NCBI RefSeq assembly: GCF_002845275.2
Contig: NZ_CP088149.1
Location: 1,670,501 to 1,734,500, forward strand
Source of the DNA: Pseudomonas sp. S06B 330
GTDB lineage: Bacteria; Pseudomonadota; Gammaproteobacteria; Pseudomonadales; Pseudomonadaceae
Reading direction: 5' to 3'
Length of the DNA stretch: 64,000 bases
Numbering within the stretch: position 1 is the first letter of the stretch; every line of letters starts with the position of its first letter. The notes beneath the pieces were generated by a model. That model saw nothing but the letters and a program-made list of their open reading frames with translations, ran no database searches and had not been told where the DNA came from. Positions 9,283-17,679 of the stretch are shown here, piece after piece. The position numbers and the translations under genes are program-made.

Positions 9283-10623
9283 ATGAAAAGCTTGATGACC
9301 GGGCTGCTGGCGGCGTTCGCCCTGACAACCGTGGACGCTGTGCAGGCCATGGGGCCGTTTCAAGTCTACGAGCAAGCCTTGCGTAAAGACCCAGTGTTCC
9401 TTGGCGCGCTCAAGGCCCGTGAGTCGGGACAGGAGTACCGGGCCATTGGCCGCGCCGGATTGCTGCCTAACCTGTCCTACAACTACAACAAGGGCCGCAA
9501 CGACTCCGAGGCCAGCTATCTGGGCGATTCGCGACGTGAAAGCGAAGATCGTCACTACGACAGCTATGGCTCCAGTTTCATCCTCCAGCAACCGCTGTTC
9601 GATTACGAGGCCTATGCCAGTTATCGCAAGGGTGTGGCGCAGGCGCTGTTTGCCGACGAGGAGTTTCGCGGCAAGAGTCAGGAGCTACTGGTGCGGGTCA
9701 TGACCAGTTATACACAAGCGCTGTTCGCCGAGGATCAGATCGGCATCAGTGTGGCCAGCAAGCAGGCCTATCAGCAGCAGTTTCAGCAAAACCAGCAGTT
9801 GTTCCAACAAGGTGAGGGGACCCGCACCGATATCCTTGAAGCCCTGGCGCGTTACGAGCTGGCCGACGCTGAAGAAATCCAGGCGCGCAACGATCAGGAT
9901 GCCGCCTTGCGTGAGCTCGGCGCATTGATCGGTGAGCCGGCGGCGCGGATCGATGAGCTGGCCCCCCTCAACGACGGTTTTTCGTTGCTAACCGTGCAAC
10001 CGTCCAGCTTCGAGGCCTGGCATGAACTGGCGCTGGCCAACAACCCGCAGTTGGCTTCTCAGCGTCAGGCATTGGAAATGGCGACGTATGAAGTCGAACG
10101 CAATCGCGCAGGGCATTTGCCCAAGGTGACGGCCTATGCCACGTCACGGCGCATGGAATCCGACAGCGGCAACACCTACAACCAGCGCTACACCACCAAC
10201 ACCATTGGTGTGGAAGTGAGCCTGCCGCTGTTCGCCGGTGGCGGCGTATCGGCGTCGACCCGCCAGGCCAGCCGCAACCTGGAGCAGGCCGAGTACGAAC
10301 TGGATGGCAATACCCGCAGTACCTTGATTGAGTTACGACGCCAGTACAATGCCTGCCAATCCGGCGCCAGCCGCCTGCGTGCCTACGAGCGGGCGCTGAC
10401 CTCGGCCAAAGCCCTGGTGGTTTCGACCCGTCAGAGCGTACTGGGGGGCGAGCGGGTCAACCTCGATGTACTCAATGCCGAACAACAGCTTGCCACCACC
10501 CGTCGCGACCTGGCCCAGGCGCGCTACGACTACTTGCTGGCCTGGATCAAGCTGCATTACTACGCCGGCACGTTGCGCGAGGAACACCTGGCCAAGGTCG
10601 ATGAAGCTTTCATCCGTCGTTAG
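9283..10623 (+). CDS. aprF: Type I secretion outer-membrane channel AprF (TolC family)
   Basis: 446-aa TolC-like trimeric outer-membrane duct. The signal peptide ends near residue 22 (ALTTVDAVQA). Two repeated halves carry the long helices of the tunnel (FQQNQQLFQQGEGTRTDILEALARYELADAE, and later LVVSTRQSVLGGERVNLDVLNAEQQLATTRRDLAQARYDYLLAWIKL). The mature N-terminus MGPFQVYEQALRKDPVF is typical of the family. It lies 11 bp after aprE and closes the secretion operon. The stop overlaps the convergent MFS gene by 4 bp, so no separate terminator fits between them. Confidence 0.95.
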   Translation: MKSLMTGLLAAFALTTVDAVQAMGPFQVYEQALRKDPVFLGALKARESGQEYRAIGRAGLLPNLSYNYNKGRNDSEASYLGDSRRESEDRHYDSYGSSFILQQPLFDYEAYASYRKGVAQALFADEEFRGKSQELLVRVMTSYTQALFAEDQIGISVASKQAYQQQFQQNQQLFQQGEGTRTDILEALARYELADAEEIQARNDQDAALRELGALIGEPAARIDELAPLNDGFSLLTVQPSSFEAWHELALANNPQLASQRQALEMATYEVERNRAGHLPKVTAYATSRRMESDSGNTYNQRYTTNTIGVEVSLPLFAGGGVSASTRQASRNLEQAEYELDGNTRSTLIELRRQYNACQSGASRLRAYERALTSAKALVVSTRQSVLGGERVNLDVLNAEQQLATTRRDLAQARYDYLLAWIKLHYYAGTLREEHLAKVDEAFIRR

Positions 10624-11813
10624 GCTGTGCGTGCCCGTAGGCTGCGCTGACGCTCAGCCAGCACCCAGACCAGCAAGGCAAGGCTGCCAATGGTCAGGCC
10701 GGCGAGAACGATGCCGTTCCAGCCATAGGTCTGAAACAGCTGGGTGCCGAGCAGCGAGCCCAGCGCACCTCCGATGAAATAGCAGGTGATGTAGCCCGCG
10801 TTCAGGCGATTGCGAGCTTCCGGGCGCAGCACAATCACTGCGTTCTGGTTGCTGACATGCACCAATTGCACGGCCAGATCGAGCAACAGCACGCCGATCA
10901 ACAGTGCTACCAGCGACGATTGGGCGAACCCCAGCGGTATCCAGGACAGCAACAGGGCCAGCAAGCCAACCGTGGTGCCCAGCGGGCCCTTGCCGCGATC
11001 GGCCAGGCGTCCGGCCCAGTTGGCTGACAGTGCACCGGCGGCACCGGCCAGGCCAAACAGGCCGATCACTGCGTCCGAGTACTGGTAGGGTTCAGCCGCC
11101 AGGAGAAATGCCAGTGGCGTCCAGAACAGGGCGAACAGGCTGAAGGCCAGCAAGCCGAGCAGCGAGCGCAGGCGCAGTACCGGCTCATCGGCGAACAAGC
11201 GAAACACTGAACCAATCAGCGCGGGATAGCTGAGCCCGGCGTGTTGGTGACGTTCCGGCAGGGCCCGTGCCAAGGCAATGGCACAGATCGCCATCAGCGC
11301 CGCGGCCAGCAGGTAGATGCTGCGCCATCCGCCCAGTTCGGCCATGAAACCGGCCGCCGTGCGGGCCAGGAGGATGCCCAGCAGCAAGCCGCTCATCAGC
11401 GTTCCGACCACTCGCCCGCGCTGGCTCGGATCGCTCAAGCCCGCTGCCATTGGCACCAGTACCTGAGCCACAACCGAGAACAGGCCGGTCAGCGTGGTCC
11501 CCAGTAACAGCCAGACCAGGCTTGGTGAGAAGGCACTGATCAACAGGCCCAGGGTGCTGATGGCGATCATGCTGACGATCAGGCGGCGCTGCTCAAACAT
11601 ATCGCCCAACGGTGCCAGCAGCAGAAGACCGGCGCCGTAGCTCAGTTGTGCGGCAATGACGATGGCCCCGGCGCTGACGGTGGTCAGGCCGAAATGCTCG
11701 GCAATGCTGTGCAGCAACGGTTGTGCGTAGTAGTTGCTGGCCACGGCGAGGCCGGTGGCAGTTGCCATCAGCAGGATCAAACCGCGGCTTAAGGGAGAAG
11801 TGGGGGAGGTCAT
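10620..11813 (-). CDS. MFS transporter, DHA1-like drug/metabolite exporter
   Basis: Twelve-span major facilitator of 397 aa. The first helix leads into ASNYYAQPLLHSIAEHFGL, typical of YdeR/YfcJ-type members. Between helices 2 and 3 is GDMFEQRR, the G-D-x-x-E-R-R form of MFS motif A. An in-frame extension to 11948 is possible, but its 45 residues are polar and unlike MFS N-termini, and GGGAGG precedes the ATG at 11813. It is transcribed toward aprF, facing away from the SDR gene upstream on the same strand. The substrate is unknown; export of small toxic compounds is the usual guess for this group. Confidence 0.88.
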   Translation of the reverse strand: MTSPTSPLSRGLILLMATATGLAVASNYYAQPLLHSIAEHFGLTTVSAGAIVIAAQLSYGAGLLLLAPLGDMFEQRRLIVSMIAISTLGLLISAFSPSLVWLLLGTTLTGLFSVVAQVLVPMAAGLSDPSQRGRVVGTLMSGLLLGILLARTAAGFMAELGGWRSIYLLAAALMAICAIALARALPERHQHAGLSYPALIGSVFRLFADEPVLRLRSLLGLLAFSLFALFWTPLAFLLAAEPYQYSDAVIGLFGLAGAAGALSANWAGRLADRGKGPLGTTVGLLALLLSWIPLGFAQSSLVALLIGVLLLDLAVQLVHVSNQNAVIVLRPEARNRLNAGYITCYFIGGALGSLLGTQLFQTYGWNGIVLAGLTIGSLALLVWVLAERQRSLRARTA

Positions 11814-11957
11814 GGGGCCATCTTGGTCAGTTGCAGTCAGGGTGTGACAGTAGCGGAAATCCTGGGTGATCGGGTCGAAAAAACCGACCCGGACCGCGCC
11901 GGCTTTTGTCGACAAGATCAACAAAATCCGGCGCGGTCGGCGTGGCACTTCAGTGCA

Positions 11958-12707
11958 TCAGGCGGCAAAGCCACCGTCGATGGTCAGGCTGGCACCGGTG
12001 ATGTAGGCCGCCTCAGGGCTGGCCAGGTAGGCGACGAAGCCCGCGATTTCCTCAACCTCCCCATAGCGACCTACCGCCATATAGCCCATCAAACTCTCGG
12101 CGAATTCGCCATGGGCTGGGTTCATCTCGGTGTCGACCGGGCCAGGCTGGACGTTGTTGATGGTGATGCCCAGCGGGCCAAGGTCGCGGGCCAGGCCACG
12201 GGTCAAGCCAACCAACGCTGACTTGCTCATGGCATAGGGACCACCGCCGGCAAAGGGCATGCGTTCGGCGTTGGTACTGCCAATGTTGATAATCCGGCCA
12301 CCCTGGCCCATGTGCCGAGCGGCGGCCTGGGTGGCAACAAAGACGCTGCGCACGTTGACCGCCAGGGTCCGGTCGAAGTCATCCAGGTCGAATTCCAGCA
12401 ACGGCGCGACGGCCAGGACACCGGCGTTGTTGACGAGGATATCGAGCCGGCCGAAGGTTTCGACCGTGGTTTCTACGGCGCGCTGCACGGCGCTGGCATC
12501 AGCGCTATCGGCTTGGATCGCCAACGCGTTGCCGCCACTGGCAAGGATACTTTGCTGCAACGCCTGGGCTTGCTCAGTGGCATTGGCGTAGGTGAAGGCG
12601 ACACTGGCACCTTCAGCGGCCAGGCGTTTGACGATGGCTGCGCCGATACCGCGTGAGCCGCCCTGGATCAAAGCCACTTTGCCGTTGAGGCGAGTTTGAG
12701 TCGACAT
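11958..12707 (-). CDS. SDR family NAD(P)-dependent oxidoreductase (FabG-like)
   Basis: Classical short-chain dehydrogenase, 249 aa. The nucleotide-binding motif is GGSRGIG (16-22), followed by the NNAG motif (92-95), catalytic Ser near 143 (NIGSTNAERMPF), and YxxxK at Y157/K161. The end NYVQPGPV-like region (INNVQPGPVDTEMNP) and ITGASLTIDGGFAA match FabG-type enzymes. It is divergent from a LysR regulator 109 bp away, which is the usual layout for a regulator and its target. The physiological substrate is unknown. Confidence 0.92.
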   Translation of the reverse strand: MSTQTRLNGKVALIQGGSRGIGAAIVKRLAAEGASVAFTYANATEQAQALQQSILASGGNALAIQADSADASAVQRAVETTVETFGRLDILVNNAGVLAVAPLLEFDLDDFDRTLAVNVRSVFVATQAAARHMGQGGRIINIGSTNAERMPFAGGGPYAMSKSALVGLTRGLARDLGPLGITINNVQPGPVDTEMNPAHGEFAESLMGYMAVGRYGEVEEIAGFVAYLASPEAAYITGASLTIDGGFAA

Positions 12708-12816
12708 GTTCTGCTCCCGAAAATACCAGGCGTGATGCCTTGGATAAGGCTCAGTATCGACCGCAGATTACCCTCTGTGTAGCCACTAATCGCTATAGTC
12801 TGTGTAAACCAGAAGT

Positions 12817-13764
12817 ATGGAATCGCCAGCTGTGGAAACGTTTAGCAGTATCGAATGCTTTGTTCGTAGTGCCGAAGTCGGCAGCTTCGCCGAGGCTGCG
12901 CGGCGCTTGAGCCTGACGCCGGCGGCGGTGGGCAAGAATGTTGCTCGCCTGGAGACGCGCTTGGGCGTGCGCTTGTTTCAGCGCAGCACGCGGCGCCTGA
13001 CCTTGACCGAAGCCGGACAACGTTTTCTCGGCGAAGTGGCCACCAGCTTCCAGACCATTCAGCATGCTGTGGCTAACCTTGCCAGCGCCGAAGGGCAACC
13101 GGCGGGAACCTTGAAGGTGAGCATGGGCACGGTGTTCGGGCGCTTATACATCGTGCCCTTGCTGGCCGAGTTTCTGCAGCGCTTTCCGGCGATCAGCCCG
13201 GATTGGCATTTTGACAATCGCCAGGTCGACCTGATCGGCCAGGGTTTCGATGCTGCTATTGGCGGTGGTTTTGACCTGCCCCAAGGCGTCGTCGCCCGCA
13301 AGCTGACCCCGGCGCATCGGATTCTGGTAGCGGCCCCGGCGTACCTGGAGCAGCATCCCGCGATCTGCCAGCCGGCTGATCTGCAAACGCTTGATGGGAT
13401 TCTCATCCGCTCACCGCAAACCGGGCGGGTGCGCTCCTGGCCGTTGACCCATTGTCAGCAGGAACAGACCCCGCTGCAGATTCGCTTACGTATGACCATG
13501 AGTGATTCGGAAGCGGCTTGTGCAGCGGCGCAGCAGGGGCTGGGGGTGGCATTGGTGAGCATGCCGTTTGCCGTGCCTTACCTGCAGGCGGGCAGCCTCT
13601 TGCGAGTATTACCGGATTGGTATGTGGATGATGGCAACATCAGCTTGTACTACGCCGAGCACAAGCTGTTGCCGGGCAAGACGCGGGCGTTTGTCGAATT
13701 CATCATCGAGCAGTTTGCCCAGCAGGGATTGGCGCAGCGCTTCAATGCGTTGGGGGCCCTGTAG
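12817..13764 (+). CDS. LysR-type transcriptional regulator
   Basis: 315 aa. The N-terminal winged helix ETFSSIECFVRSAEVGSFAEAARRLSLTPAAVGKNVARLETRLGVRLFQRSTRRLTLTEAG covers about residues 6-66, and the effector domain fills the rest (CysB/CrgA-like subgroup). It is divergent from the FabG-like SDR gene, so it probably controls that gene and itself from the 109-bp spacer; no unambiguous T-N11-A box stands out to me. A second Met is not available near the start, so ATG 12817 is used. The stop codon lies inside a REP-like hairpin. Confidence 0.9.
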   Translation: MESPAVETFSSIECFVRSAEVGSFAEAARRLSLTPAAVGKNVARLETRLGVRLFQRSTRRLTLTEAGQRFLGEVATSFQTIQHAVANLASAEGQPAGTLKVSMGTVFGRLYIVPLLAEFLQRFPAISPDWHFDNRQVDLIGQGFDAAIGGGFDLPQGVVARKLTPAHRILVAAPAYLEQHPAICQPADLQTLDGILIRSPQTGRVRSWPLTHCQQEQTPLQIRLRMTMSDSEAACAAAQQGLGVALVSMPFAVPYLQAGSLLRVLPDWYVDDGNISLYYAEHKLLPGKTRAFVEFIIEQFAQQGLAQRFNALGAL

Positions 13765-13790
13765 CCGCCTCGTGCCTCGCCAGCGGCTAC
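13761..13790. repeat. REP-like inverted repeat overlapping the LysR stop codon
   Basis: TGTAGCCGC at 13760-13768 pairs with GCGGCTACA at 13783-13791 around a 14-nt loop. The arm sequence GTAGCCGC is the same as the outer arm of the two composite REP elements elsewhere in the window. The TAG stop of the LysR gene (13762-13764) is within the left arm. It may also act as a weak bidirectional terminator for the two converging genes. Confidence 0.7.
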
Positions 13791-13804
13791 AGCAGGTACT
13801 GTGT

Positions 13805-14287
13805 TTAGCAGACCTCAACCACCACAAAGTGCTGCTGCTTGCCTCCGAGAACCAAGCTGACGTCGTCATCCTCGCGTTTACCCATCAGGCTTTGCCCCAG
13901 CGGCGAGCGCGGCGTAATCACCGTCACCAACTGCTCGCCCTGACCAATTTTCAAGCCGGCGCCTTCAGGCCCGAGGAACAAGCGCTGGCAGCTACCGCTC
14001 TCAGCCTCCAGCGTGACCAGATTGCTCACCTGAATACCGAGCGCCGGATCGTAATCGCGCAACAGCAATTGTTGATACGCCGCCCGTGCCTGACGAATCT
14101 CTTCCATGCGCCGGGCTTGTCCGGTTGCCAGGTAGGACGCCTCCAGGCCCAAGGTGTCGTACTTGTTTTCAGCGATGTTTTCTTCAGCGGTGGCCGCTTC
14201 ATAGGCGGTCTGCGCCGCGCGCTGGGCCACCTCTAAGTCGAGGCTCAAGGTGTCGATGATGCGTTGCAGCAGGTCGGCTTTGTTCAT
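13805..14287 (-). CDS. GreA/GreB-family transcription elongation factor-like protein
   Basis: 160 aa. The N-terminal part (about 1-85) is helical, with a likely coiled coil (EVAQRAAQTAYEAATAEENIAENKYDTLGLEASYLATGQARRMEEIRQA) as in Gre factors. The C-terminal part (about 90-158) is the FKBP-like GreA/GreB domain with the ending VITPRSPLGQSLMGKREDDDVSL. The tip acidic pair needed for RNA cleavage in GreA is present only approximately (ENIAENKYD), so RNA-polymerase binding is likely but cleavage activity is uncertain. It follows a small membrane protein gene on the same strand by 5 bp and is probably cotranscribed with it. Confidence 0.82.
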   Translation of the reverse strand: MNKADLLQRIIDTLSLDLEVAQRAAQTAYEAATAEENIAENKYDTLGLEASYLATGQARRMEEIRQARAAYQQLLLRDYDPALGIQVSNLVTLEAESGSCQRLFLGPEGAGLKIGQGEQLVTVITPRSPLGQSLMGKREDDDVSLVLGGKQQHFVVVEVC

Positions 14288-14292
14288 GGCGA

Positions 14293-14667
14293 TCAGTTAC
14301 AGAATTCCAGGACGAGGGCGCGGCTCTTTTCGGTCGGCGCGGTGCGGTTCTGTTGCAGCCAGAACTGGCACTTGGGGTTGGCCAGGTTGCGCATGTTGCC
14401 TTCGGCTTGGTCCTCGGCTTGTTGCACTTGTTGGTTGTGCAGAATCTGTTTGTACTGCTCGAACATCTGGCTCTGCTGATCGGCAGCGGGCGCAGCCGCG
14501 GGTGGCACCAGCACTTGGCTCAAGGGATGTACGGTCTCTGGCATCAGGCGCCACGCCAACCACAGGCTCAAGGCGATGGCTGCCGCGCCGAGCCATAGGC
14601 CCAAGGCGATGCACAGGGTCAGTTGCACGGGCTTGAGGCTGATCTTCAGTTCACGAGGGCGGGGCAT
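14293..14667 (-). CDS. Small single-span membrane protein, unknown function
   Basis: 124 aa; not recognised. One membrane span lies at about residues 15-38 (LTLCIALGLWLGAAAIALSLWLAW). A Pro/Ala linker and a Gln-rich helical region with a probable coiled coil follow, then a C-terminal segment with two Cys (NPKCQFWLQQN and the final EFCN). The start at 14667 is chosen over an in-frame codon at 14733 because GGAGG lies 6 nt upstream (minus strand). It sits directly before the Gre-like gene and is divergent from earP. Confidence 0.7.
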   Translation of the reverse strand: MPRPRELKISLKPVQLTLCIALGLWLGAAAIALSLWLAWRLMPETVHPLSQVLVPPAAAPAADQQSQMFEQYKQILHNQQVQQAEDQAEGNMRNLANPKCQFWLQQNRTAPTEKSRALVLEFCN

Positions 14668-14789
14668 GGCGGCCTCCTGGCCAGGGCACGGGCGCTCATT
14701 GTCGCATGCCGCAACGGGTTTTTTTCGTGGCACGCTTTTGTCTGCGATGATTTACCCGGACAATCGGCGCTTTTTTACAGGGGCCAGCG

Positions 14790-15923
14790 ATGAAAACGCA
14801 CTGGGACATCTTCTGTTGTGTCGTCGACAACTACGGCGATATCGGCGTGACCTGGCGCTTGGCCCGGCAACTGGTGGCCGAACAGGGCGTGGCTGTGCGC
14901 TTGTGGGTGGACGACCTCAGCGCATTCGCGCGCATCTGCCCTGACGCTGACGCCCAGGTTGCGCAGCAGTGGCAACAGGGTGTGGAGGTCTGTCATTGGC
15001 AGGCCGACTGGCAGGAAACCGCTGTGGCTGATGTGGTCATCGGCGCTTTTGCCTGTCAGTTGCCGGCAGCCTATGTGCTGGCCATGCTCGACTGCCCACG
15101 GCCACCGCTGTGGCTGAACCTGGACTACCTGAGCGCTGAAACCTGGGTTGAAGGTTGCCATGGCTTGCCTTCCCCGCAGCCCAATGGCTTGCGCAAGGTG
15201 TTTTTCTTTCCCGGTTTTACCGCCAAAACCGGGGGGTTGTTGCGCGAGGCGACACTGCTGGCCCGGCGTGAAGCGTTCGAGCAGAGCCCGAGCGCGCGTG
15301 AGGCATTTCTGCAAGGACTGGGTGTGACACCCGCCAGCGACGCTCGGCTGATCTCGCTGTTCGCCTACGAGAACCCGAGCCTGGCCAGTTGGCTAGACGC
15401 CCTGGCCGCCGACAGTCGCGCCAACCATCTGCTGGTCCCCGAAGGACGTGTGCTGGGCGATGTGCAGGCCTGGCTTGGCGGGCAACCTTTGCCTGTGGGC
15501 GCTGTGGCAACGCGTGGCGCCCTGACCGTGCAGATCCTGCCCTTCGTCAGTCAGGATGAGTACGACCCGTTGCTCTGGTGCTGCGACTTCAATGCCGTGC
15601 GCGGCGAAGATTCGTTCGTGCGTGCGCAATGGGCTGGCCGCCCGCTGCTCTGGCATATCTATGTGCAGGAAGAGTACGCCCACTGGGAAAAGCTCGAGGC
15701 ATTTCTGGATCACTACGTCGTGGGGTTGTCGCCATTGGCGAAAGCGGCCATCGTCGATTTGTGGCGCGCCTGGAACATGGATCGCGATATGGGGCCGGCT
15801 TGGAAACAGGTACTTGAGCACTGGGCCGAACTCGACCTGCACGCCCGGCGCTGGAGTGCCGAGCAGGCCGCTCAGCCGGACCTTGCCACGGCGCTGGTAC
15901 AGTTTTACCGAAATTGGCTATGA
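14790..15923 (+). CDS. earP: EF-P arginine rhamnosyltransferase EarP
   Basis: Transfers rhamnose from dTDP-beta-L-rhamnose to Arg32 of elongation factor P, which activates EF-P for polyproline translation. 377 aa, GT-B fold. The N-terminal motif FCCVVDNYGDIG places Asp at 13 and 17, the two conserved catalytic-site aspartates known from P. putida EarP. C-terminal sugar-nucleotide region: DFNAVRGEDSFVRAQWAGRP, with the conserved RGEDS. It is immediately upstream of efp (48 bp) on the same strand, the standard earP-efp pairing in pseudomonads. Confidence 0.97.
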   Translation: MKTHWDIFCCVVDNYGDIGVTWRLARQLVAEQGVAVRLWVDDLSAFARICPDADAQVAQQWQQGVEVCHWQADWQETAVADVVIGAFACQLPAAYVLAMLDCPRPPLWLNLDYLSAETWVEGCHGLPSPQPNGLRKVFFFPGFTAKTGGLLREATLLARREAFEQSPSAREAFLQGLGVTPASDARLISLFAYENPSLASWLDALAADSRANHLLVPEGRVLGDVQAWLGGQPLPVGAVATRGALTVQILPFVSQDEYDPLLWCCDFNAVRGEDSFVRAQWAGRPLLWHIYVQEEYAHWEKLEAFLDHYVVGLSPLAKAAIVDLWRAWNMDRDMGPAWKQVLEHWAELDLHARRWSAEQAAQPDLATALVQFYRNWL

Positions 15924-15971
15924 TATGCGGCCTCGATTTTTGTAAATCCATCCAAATTCGGATATCTCGCA

Positions 15972-16544
15972 ATGAAAACTGGTAAAGAGCTGAAACCTGG
16001 TACCGTACTGCGGATCGACAACGACCCGTGGCTGGTTCAGAAAGCTGAATTCACTAAGTCGGGCCGTAACAGCGCGATCATGAAGACCAAGCTGAAGAAC
16101 CTGCTGACCGGCTACAAGACCGAAACCGTTTACTCGGCTGATGACAAGCTGGACGACGTGATCCTGGACCGCAAAGAAGCGACCCTGTCGTTCATCAGCG
16201 GTGACACCTACACGTTCATGGACACCACCGACTACACCATGTACGAGCTGAACGCCGAAGACATCGAGGCCGTTCTGCCGTTCATCGAAGAAGGCATGAC
16301 CGACGTCTGTGAAGCCGTGTTCTTCGAAGATCGTCTGGTTTCGGTTGAACTGCCGACCACCATCGTTCGTAAAGTTGCTTACACCGAAGGTTCCGCCCGT
16401 GGTGACACTTCTGGCAAGGTCATGAAGCCTGCCAAGCTGAGCAACGGTACCGAACTGAGTGTTGCCGACTTCATCGAAATCGATGACATGATCGAGATCG
16501 ACACCCGCGAAGGCGGCTCCTACAAGGGCCGCGCCAAGGTTTAA
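15972..16544 (+). CDS. efp: Translation elongation factor P
   Basis: 190 aa. Binds between the P and E sites of the ribosome and relieves stalling at consecutive prolines. Three-barrel architecture: N-terminal KOW-like domain (1-64), OB domain (65-127), and C-terminal domain ending [14 protein letters not shown]. Residue 32 in KSGRNSA is Arg rather than Lys, which fits modification by the adjacent EarP instead of EpmA lysylation. A strong hairpin terminator follows. Confidence 0.98.
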   Translation: MKTGKELKPGTVLRIDNDPWLVQKAEFTKSGRNSAIMKTKLKNLLTGYKTETVYSADDKLDDVILDRKEATLSFISGDTYTFMDTTDYTMYELNAEDIEAVLPFIEEGMTDVCEAVFFEDRLVSVELPTTIVRKVAYTEGSARGDTSGKVMKPAKLSNGTELSVADFIEIDDMIEIDTREGGSYKGRAKV

Positions 16545-16566
16545 ACCTGGCGTTTGCGCGAACACG

Positions 16567-16593
16567 AAAACCCGGCCTAGGCCGGGTTTTTTT
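16567..16593 (+). terminator. Rho-independent terminator of efp
   Basis: AACCCGGCC and GGCCGGGTT pair around TA, followed by seven T. The preceding A-run makes it usable from the ohr side as well (ohr stop at 16611). Confidence 0.9.
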
Positions 16594-16610
16594 ATGCCTG
16601 GGCTTGACCC

Positions 16611-17039
16611 TCAGACCGTGACCTTCAGGCGCACATCGACATTGCCGCGGGTAGCGTTGGAGTACGGGCAAACCTGGTGGGCTGCGTCTACCAGGGCTTG
16701 CGCCTCGGCCTGTTCCAACCCAGGCAGGTTGATGTCCAGGTCAATGTCCAGGCCAAAACCGCCGGGGATTTGGCCAATGCCGACCTTGGCGGTGATCGAG
16801 CTATCAGTCGGGAGGGCTTTTTTCTGCTGGCCGGCGACGAACTTCAGGGCGCCGATAAAGCAGGCCGAGTAGCCGGCAGCGAACAGTTGCTCGGGGTTGG
16901 TGCCATCACCACCCGCGCCACCCAACTCCTTTGGGGTGCTCAGCTTGACTTCCAGCTTGCCGTCGCTGGAGCGTGAACCGCCGTCGCGACCGCCAGTGGA
17001 CTTGGCTTCGGCAATGTACAGGGGAGTGACCTTTTGCAT
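16611..17039 (-). CDS. ohr: Organic hydroperoxide resistance protein Ohr
   Basis: 142-aa OsmC-family thiol peroxidase that reduces organic hydroperoxides with lipoyl partners. The redox Cys pair is C60 (GYSACFIGAL) and C124 (HQVCPYSNATRGN), with Arg18 of GGRDG as the conserved active-site arginine. Size and the C-terminal end VDVRLKV are standard. The MarR-type gene 126 bp upstream on the same strand is its expected redox-sensing repressor. Confidence 0.97.
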   Translation of the reverse strand: MQKVTPLYIAEAKSTGGRDGGSRSSDGKLEVKLSTPKELGGAGGDGTNPEQLFAAGYSACFIGALKFVAGQQKKALPTDSSITAKVGIGQIPGGFGLDIDLDINLPGLEQAEAQALVDAAHQVCPYSNATRGNVDVRLKVTV

Positions 17040-17079
17040 GTTGAGCCTCGCGTGTTTGCTGCGCCGTGGCGCTGGTGGG

Positions 17080-17133
17080 TGTGAAAATTAATTTAGTGCA
17101 CAGTTATTTAGTGCGCAAGTTAATTTTTCGACC
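17080..17133. promoter_or_regulatory. AT-rich ohr promoter/operator region
   Basis: The 126-bp spacer between ohrR and ohr is AT-rich and holds AATTAATTT (17086-17094) and GTTAATTTTT (17119-17128) around two copies of TTTAGTGC (17092-17099, 17107-17114). OhrR proteins bind AT-rich inverted repeats overlapping the ohr promoter, so this is the likely operator; the exact boundaries are inference. Confidence 0.5.
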
Positions 17134-17165
17134 TTCCGTACGAACGGTCACTCACAGCATAGACC

Positions 17166-17621
17166 TCAGAGGTTTTTTTGCAGATTCGCCCGCAGTTCCA
17201 GCAGGTCGGCTTGCAGCTGTTGCAGGCGTTCGAGGCTCTGGCCGCTGGCGCTCAAGATGCACGGTGGTACGCGTTTGGCCTGTTCCTGCAGGGCGCGGCC
17301 TTGGTCGGTCAGTTGCACTTGCACCACCCGTTCGTCGTCACGGCTGCGCGTGCGCTTGAGCAAGCCTTCGGCTTCCAGGCGTTTGAGCAGCGGGGTCAGT
17401 GAGCCGGGGTCGGTCAACAGGCGCTGACTGATTTCACCAACGGTCAGGCCGTCCTGTTGCCATAGCACGAGCATGGCCAAGTACTGTGGATAAGTCAGCC
17501 CCAGCGCTTGCAGCAATGGTTTATAGACCTTGGTCATGAGCAGTGAGGTGGAATGCAGGGCAAAGCACACCTGGTTGTCCAAGAGCAATTCGTCGCACGG
17601 AGCGTGGGTGTCGGCGTTCAT
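17166..17621 (-). CDS. ohrR: MarR-family organic-peroxide sensor/repressor OhrR
   Basis: 151 aa. A winged helix (LTVGEISQRLLTDPGSLTPLLKRLEAEGLLKRTRSRDDERVVQVQLTDQG) lies between dimerisation helices. The sensing Cys in DNQVCFALHS is C19. C121 in RVPPCILS places it in the two-Cys class, where an intersubunit disulfide forms after oxidation, as in Xanthomonas OhrR (C22/C127). The neighbouring ohr gene on the same strand is the expected target. A palindrome upstream suggests autorepression. Confidence 0.95.
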   Translation of the reverse strand: MNADTHAPCDELLLDNQVCFALHSTSLLMTKVYKPLLQALGLTYPQYLAMLVLWQQDGLTVGEISQRLLTDPGSLTPLLKRLEAEGLLKRTRSRDDERVVQVQLTDQGRALQEQAKRVPPCILSASGQSLERLQQLQADLLELRANLQKNL

Positions 17622-17644
17622 GCAAATCCTTTGATCAGTTGGTC

Positions 17645-17657
17645 GATAAAATTTATC
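17645..17657. promoter_or_regulatory. Candidate OhrR operator upstream of ohrR
   Basis: GATAAA-A-TTTATC is an odd-length perfect inverted repeat 24 bp upstream of the ohrR start, with a second AT block (GTTAATTTG) beside it. AT-rich inverted repeats at this place fit autoregulation by a MarR-family protein. Confidence 0.45.
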
Positions 17658-17679
17658 ACGCTGTTAATTTGTGCGCTTA

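Noticed and set aside
11814..11948. 45-residue N-terminal extension of the MFS transporter
   Set aside because: Polar and Arg-rich, unlike MFS N-termini; GGGAGG stands before ATG 11813.
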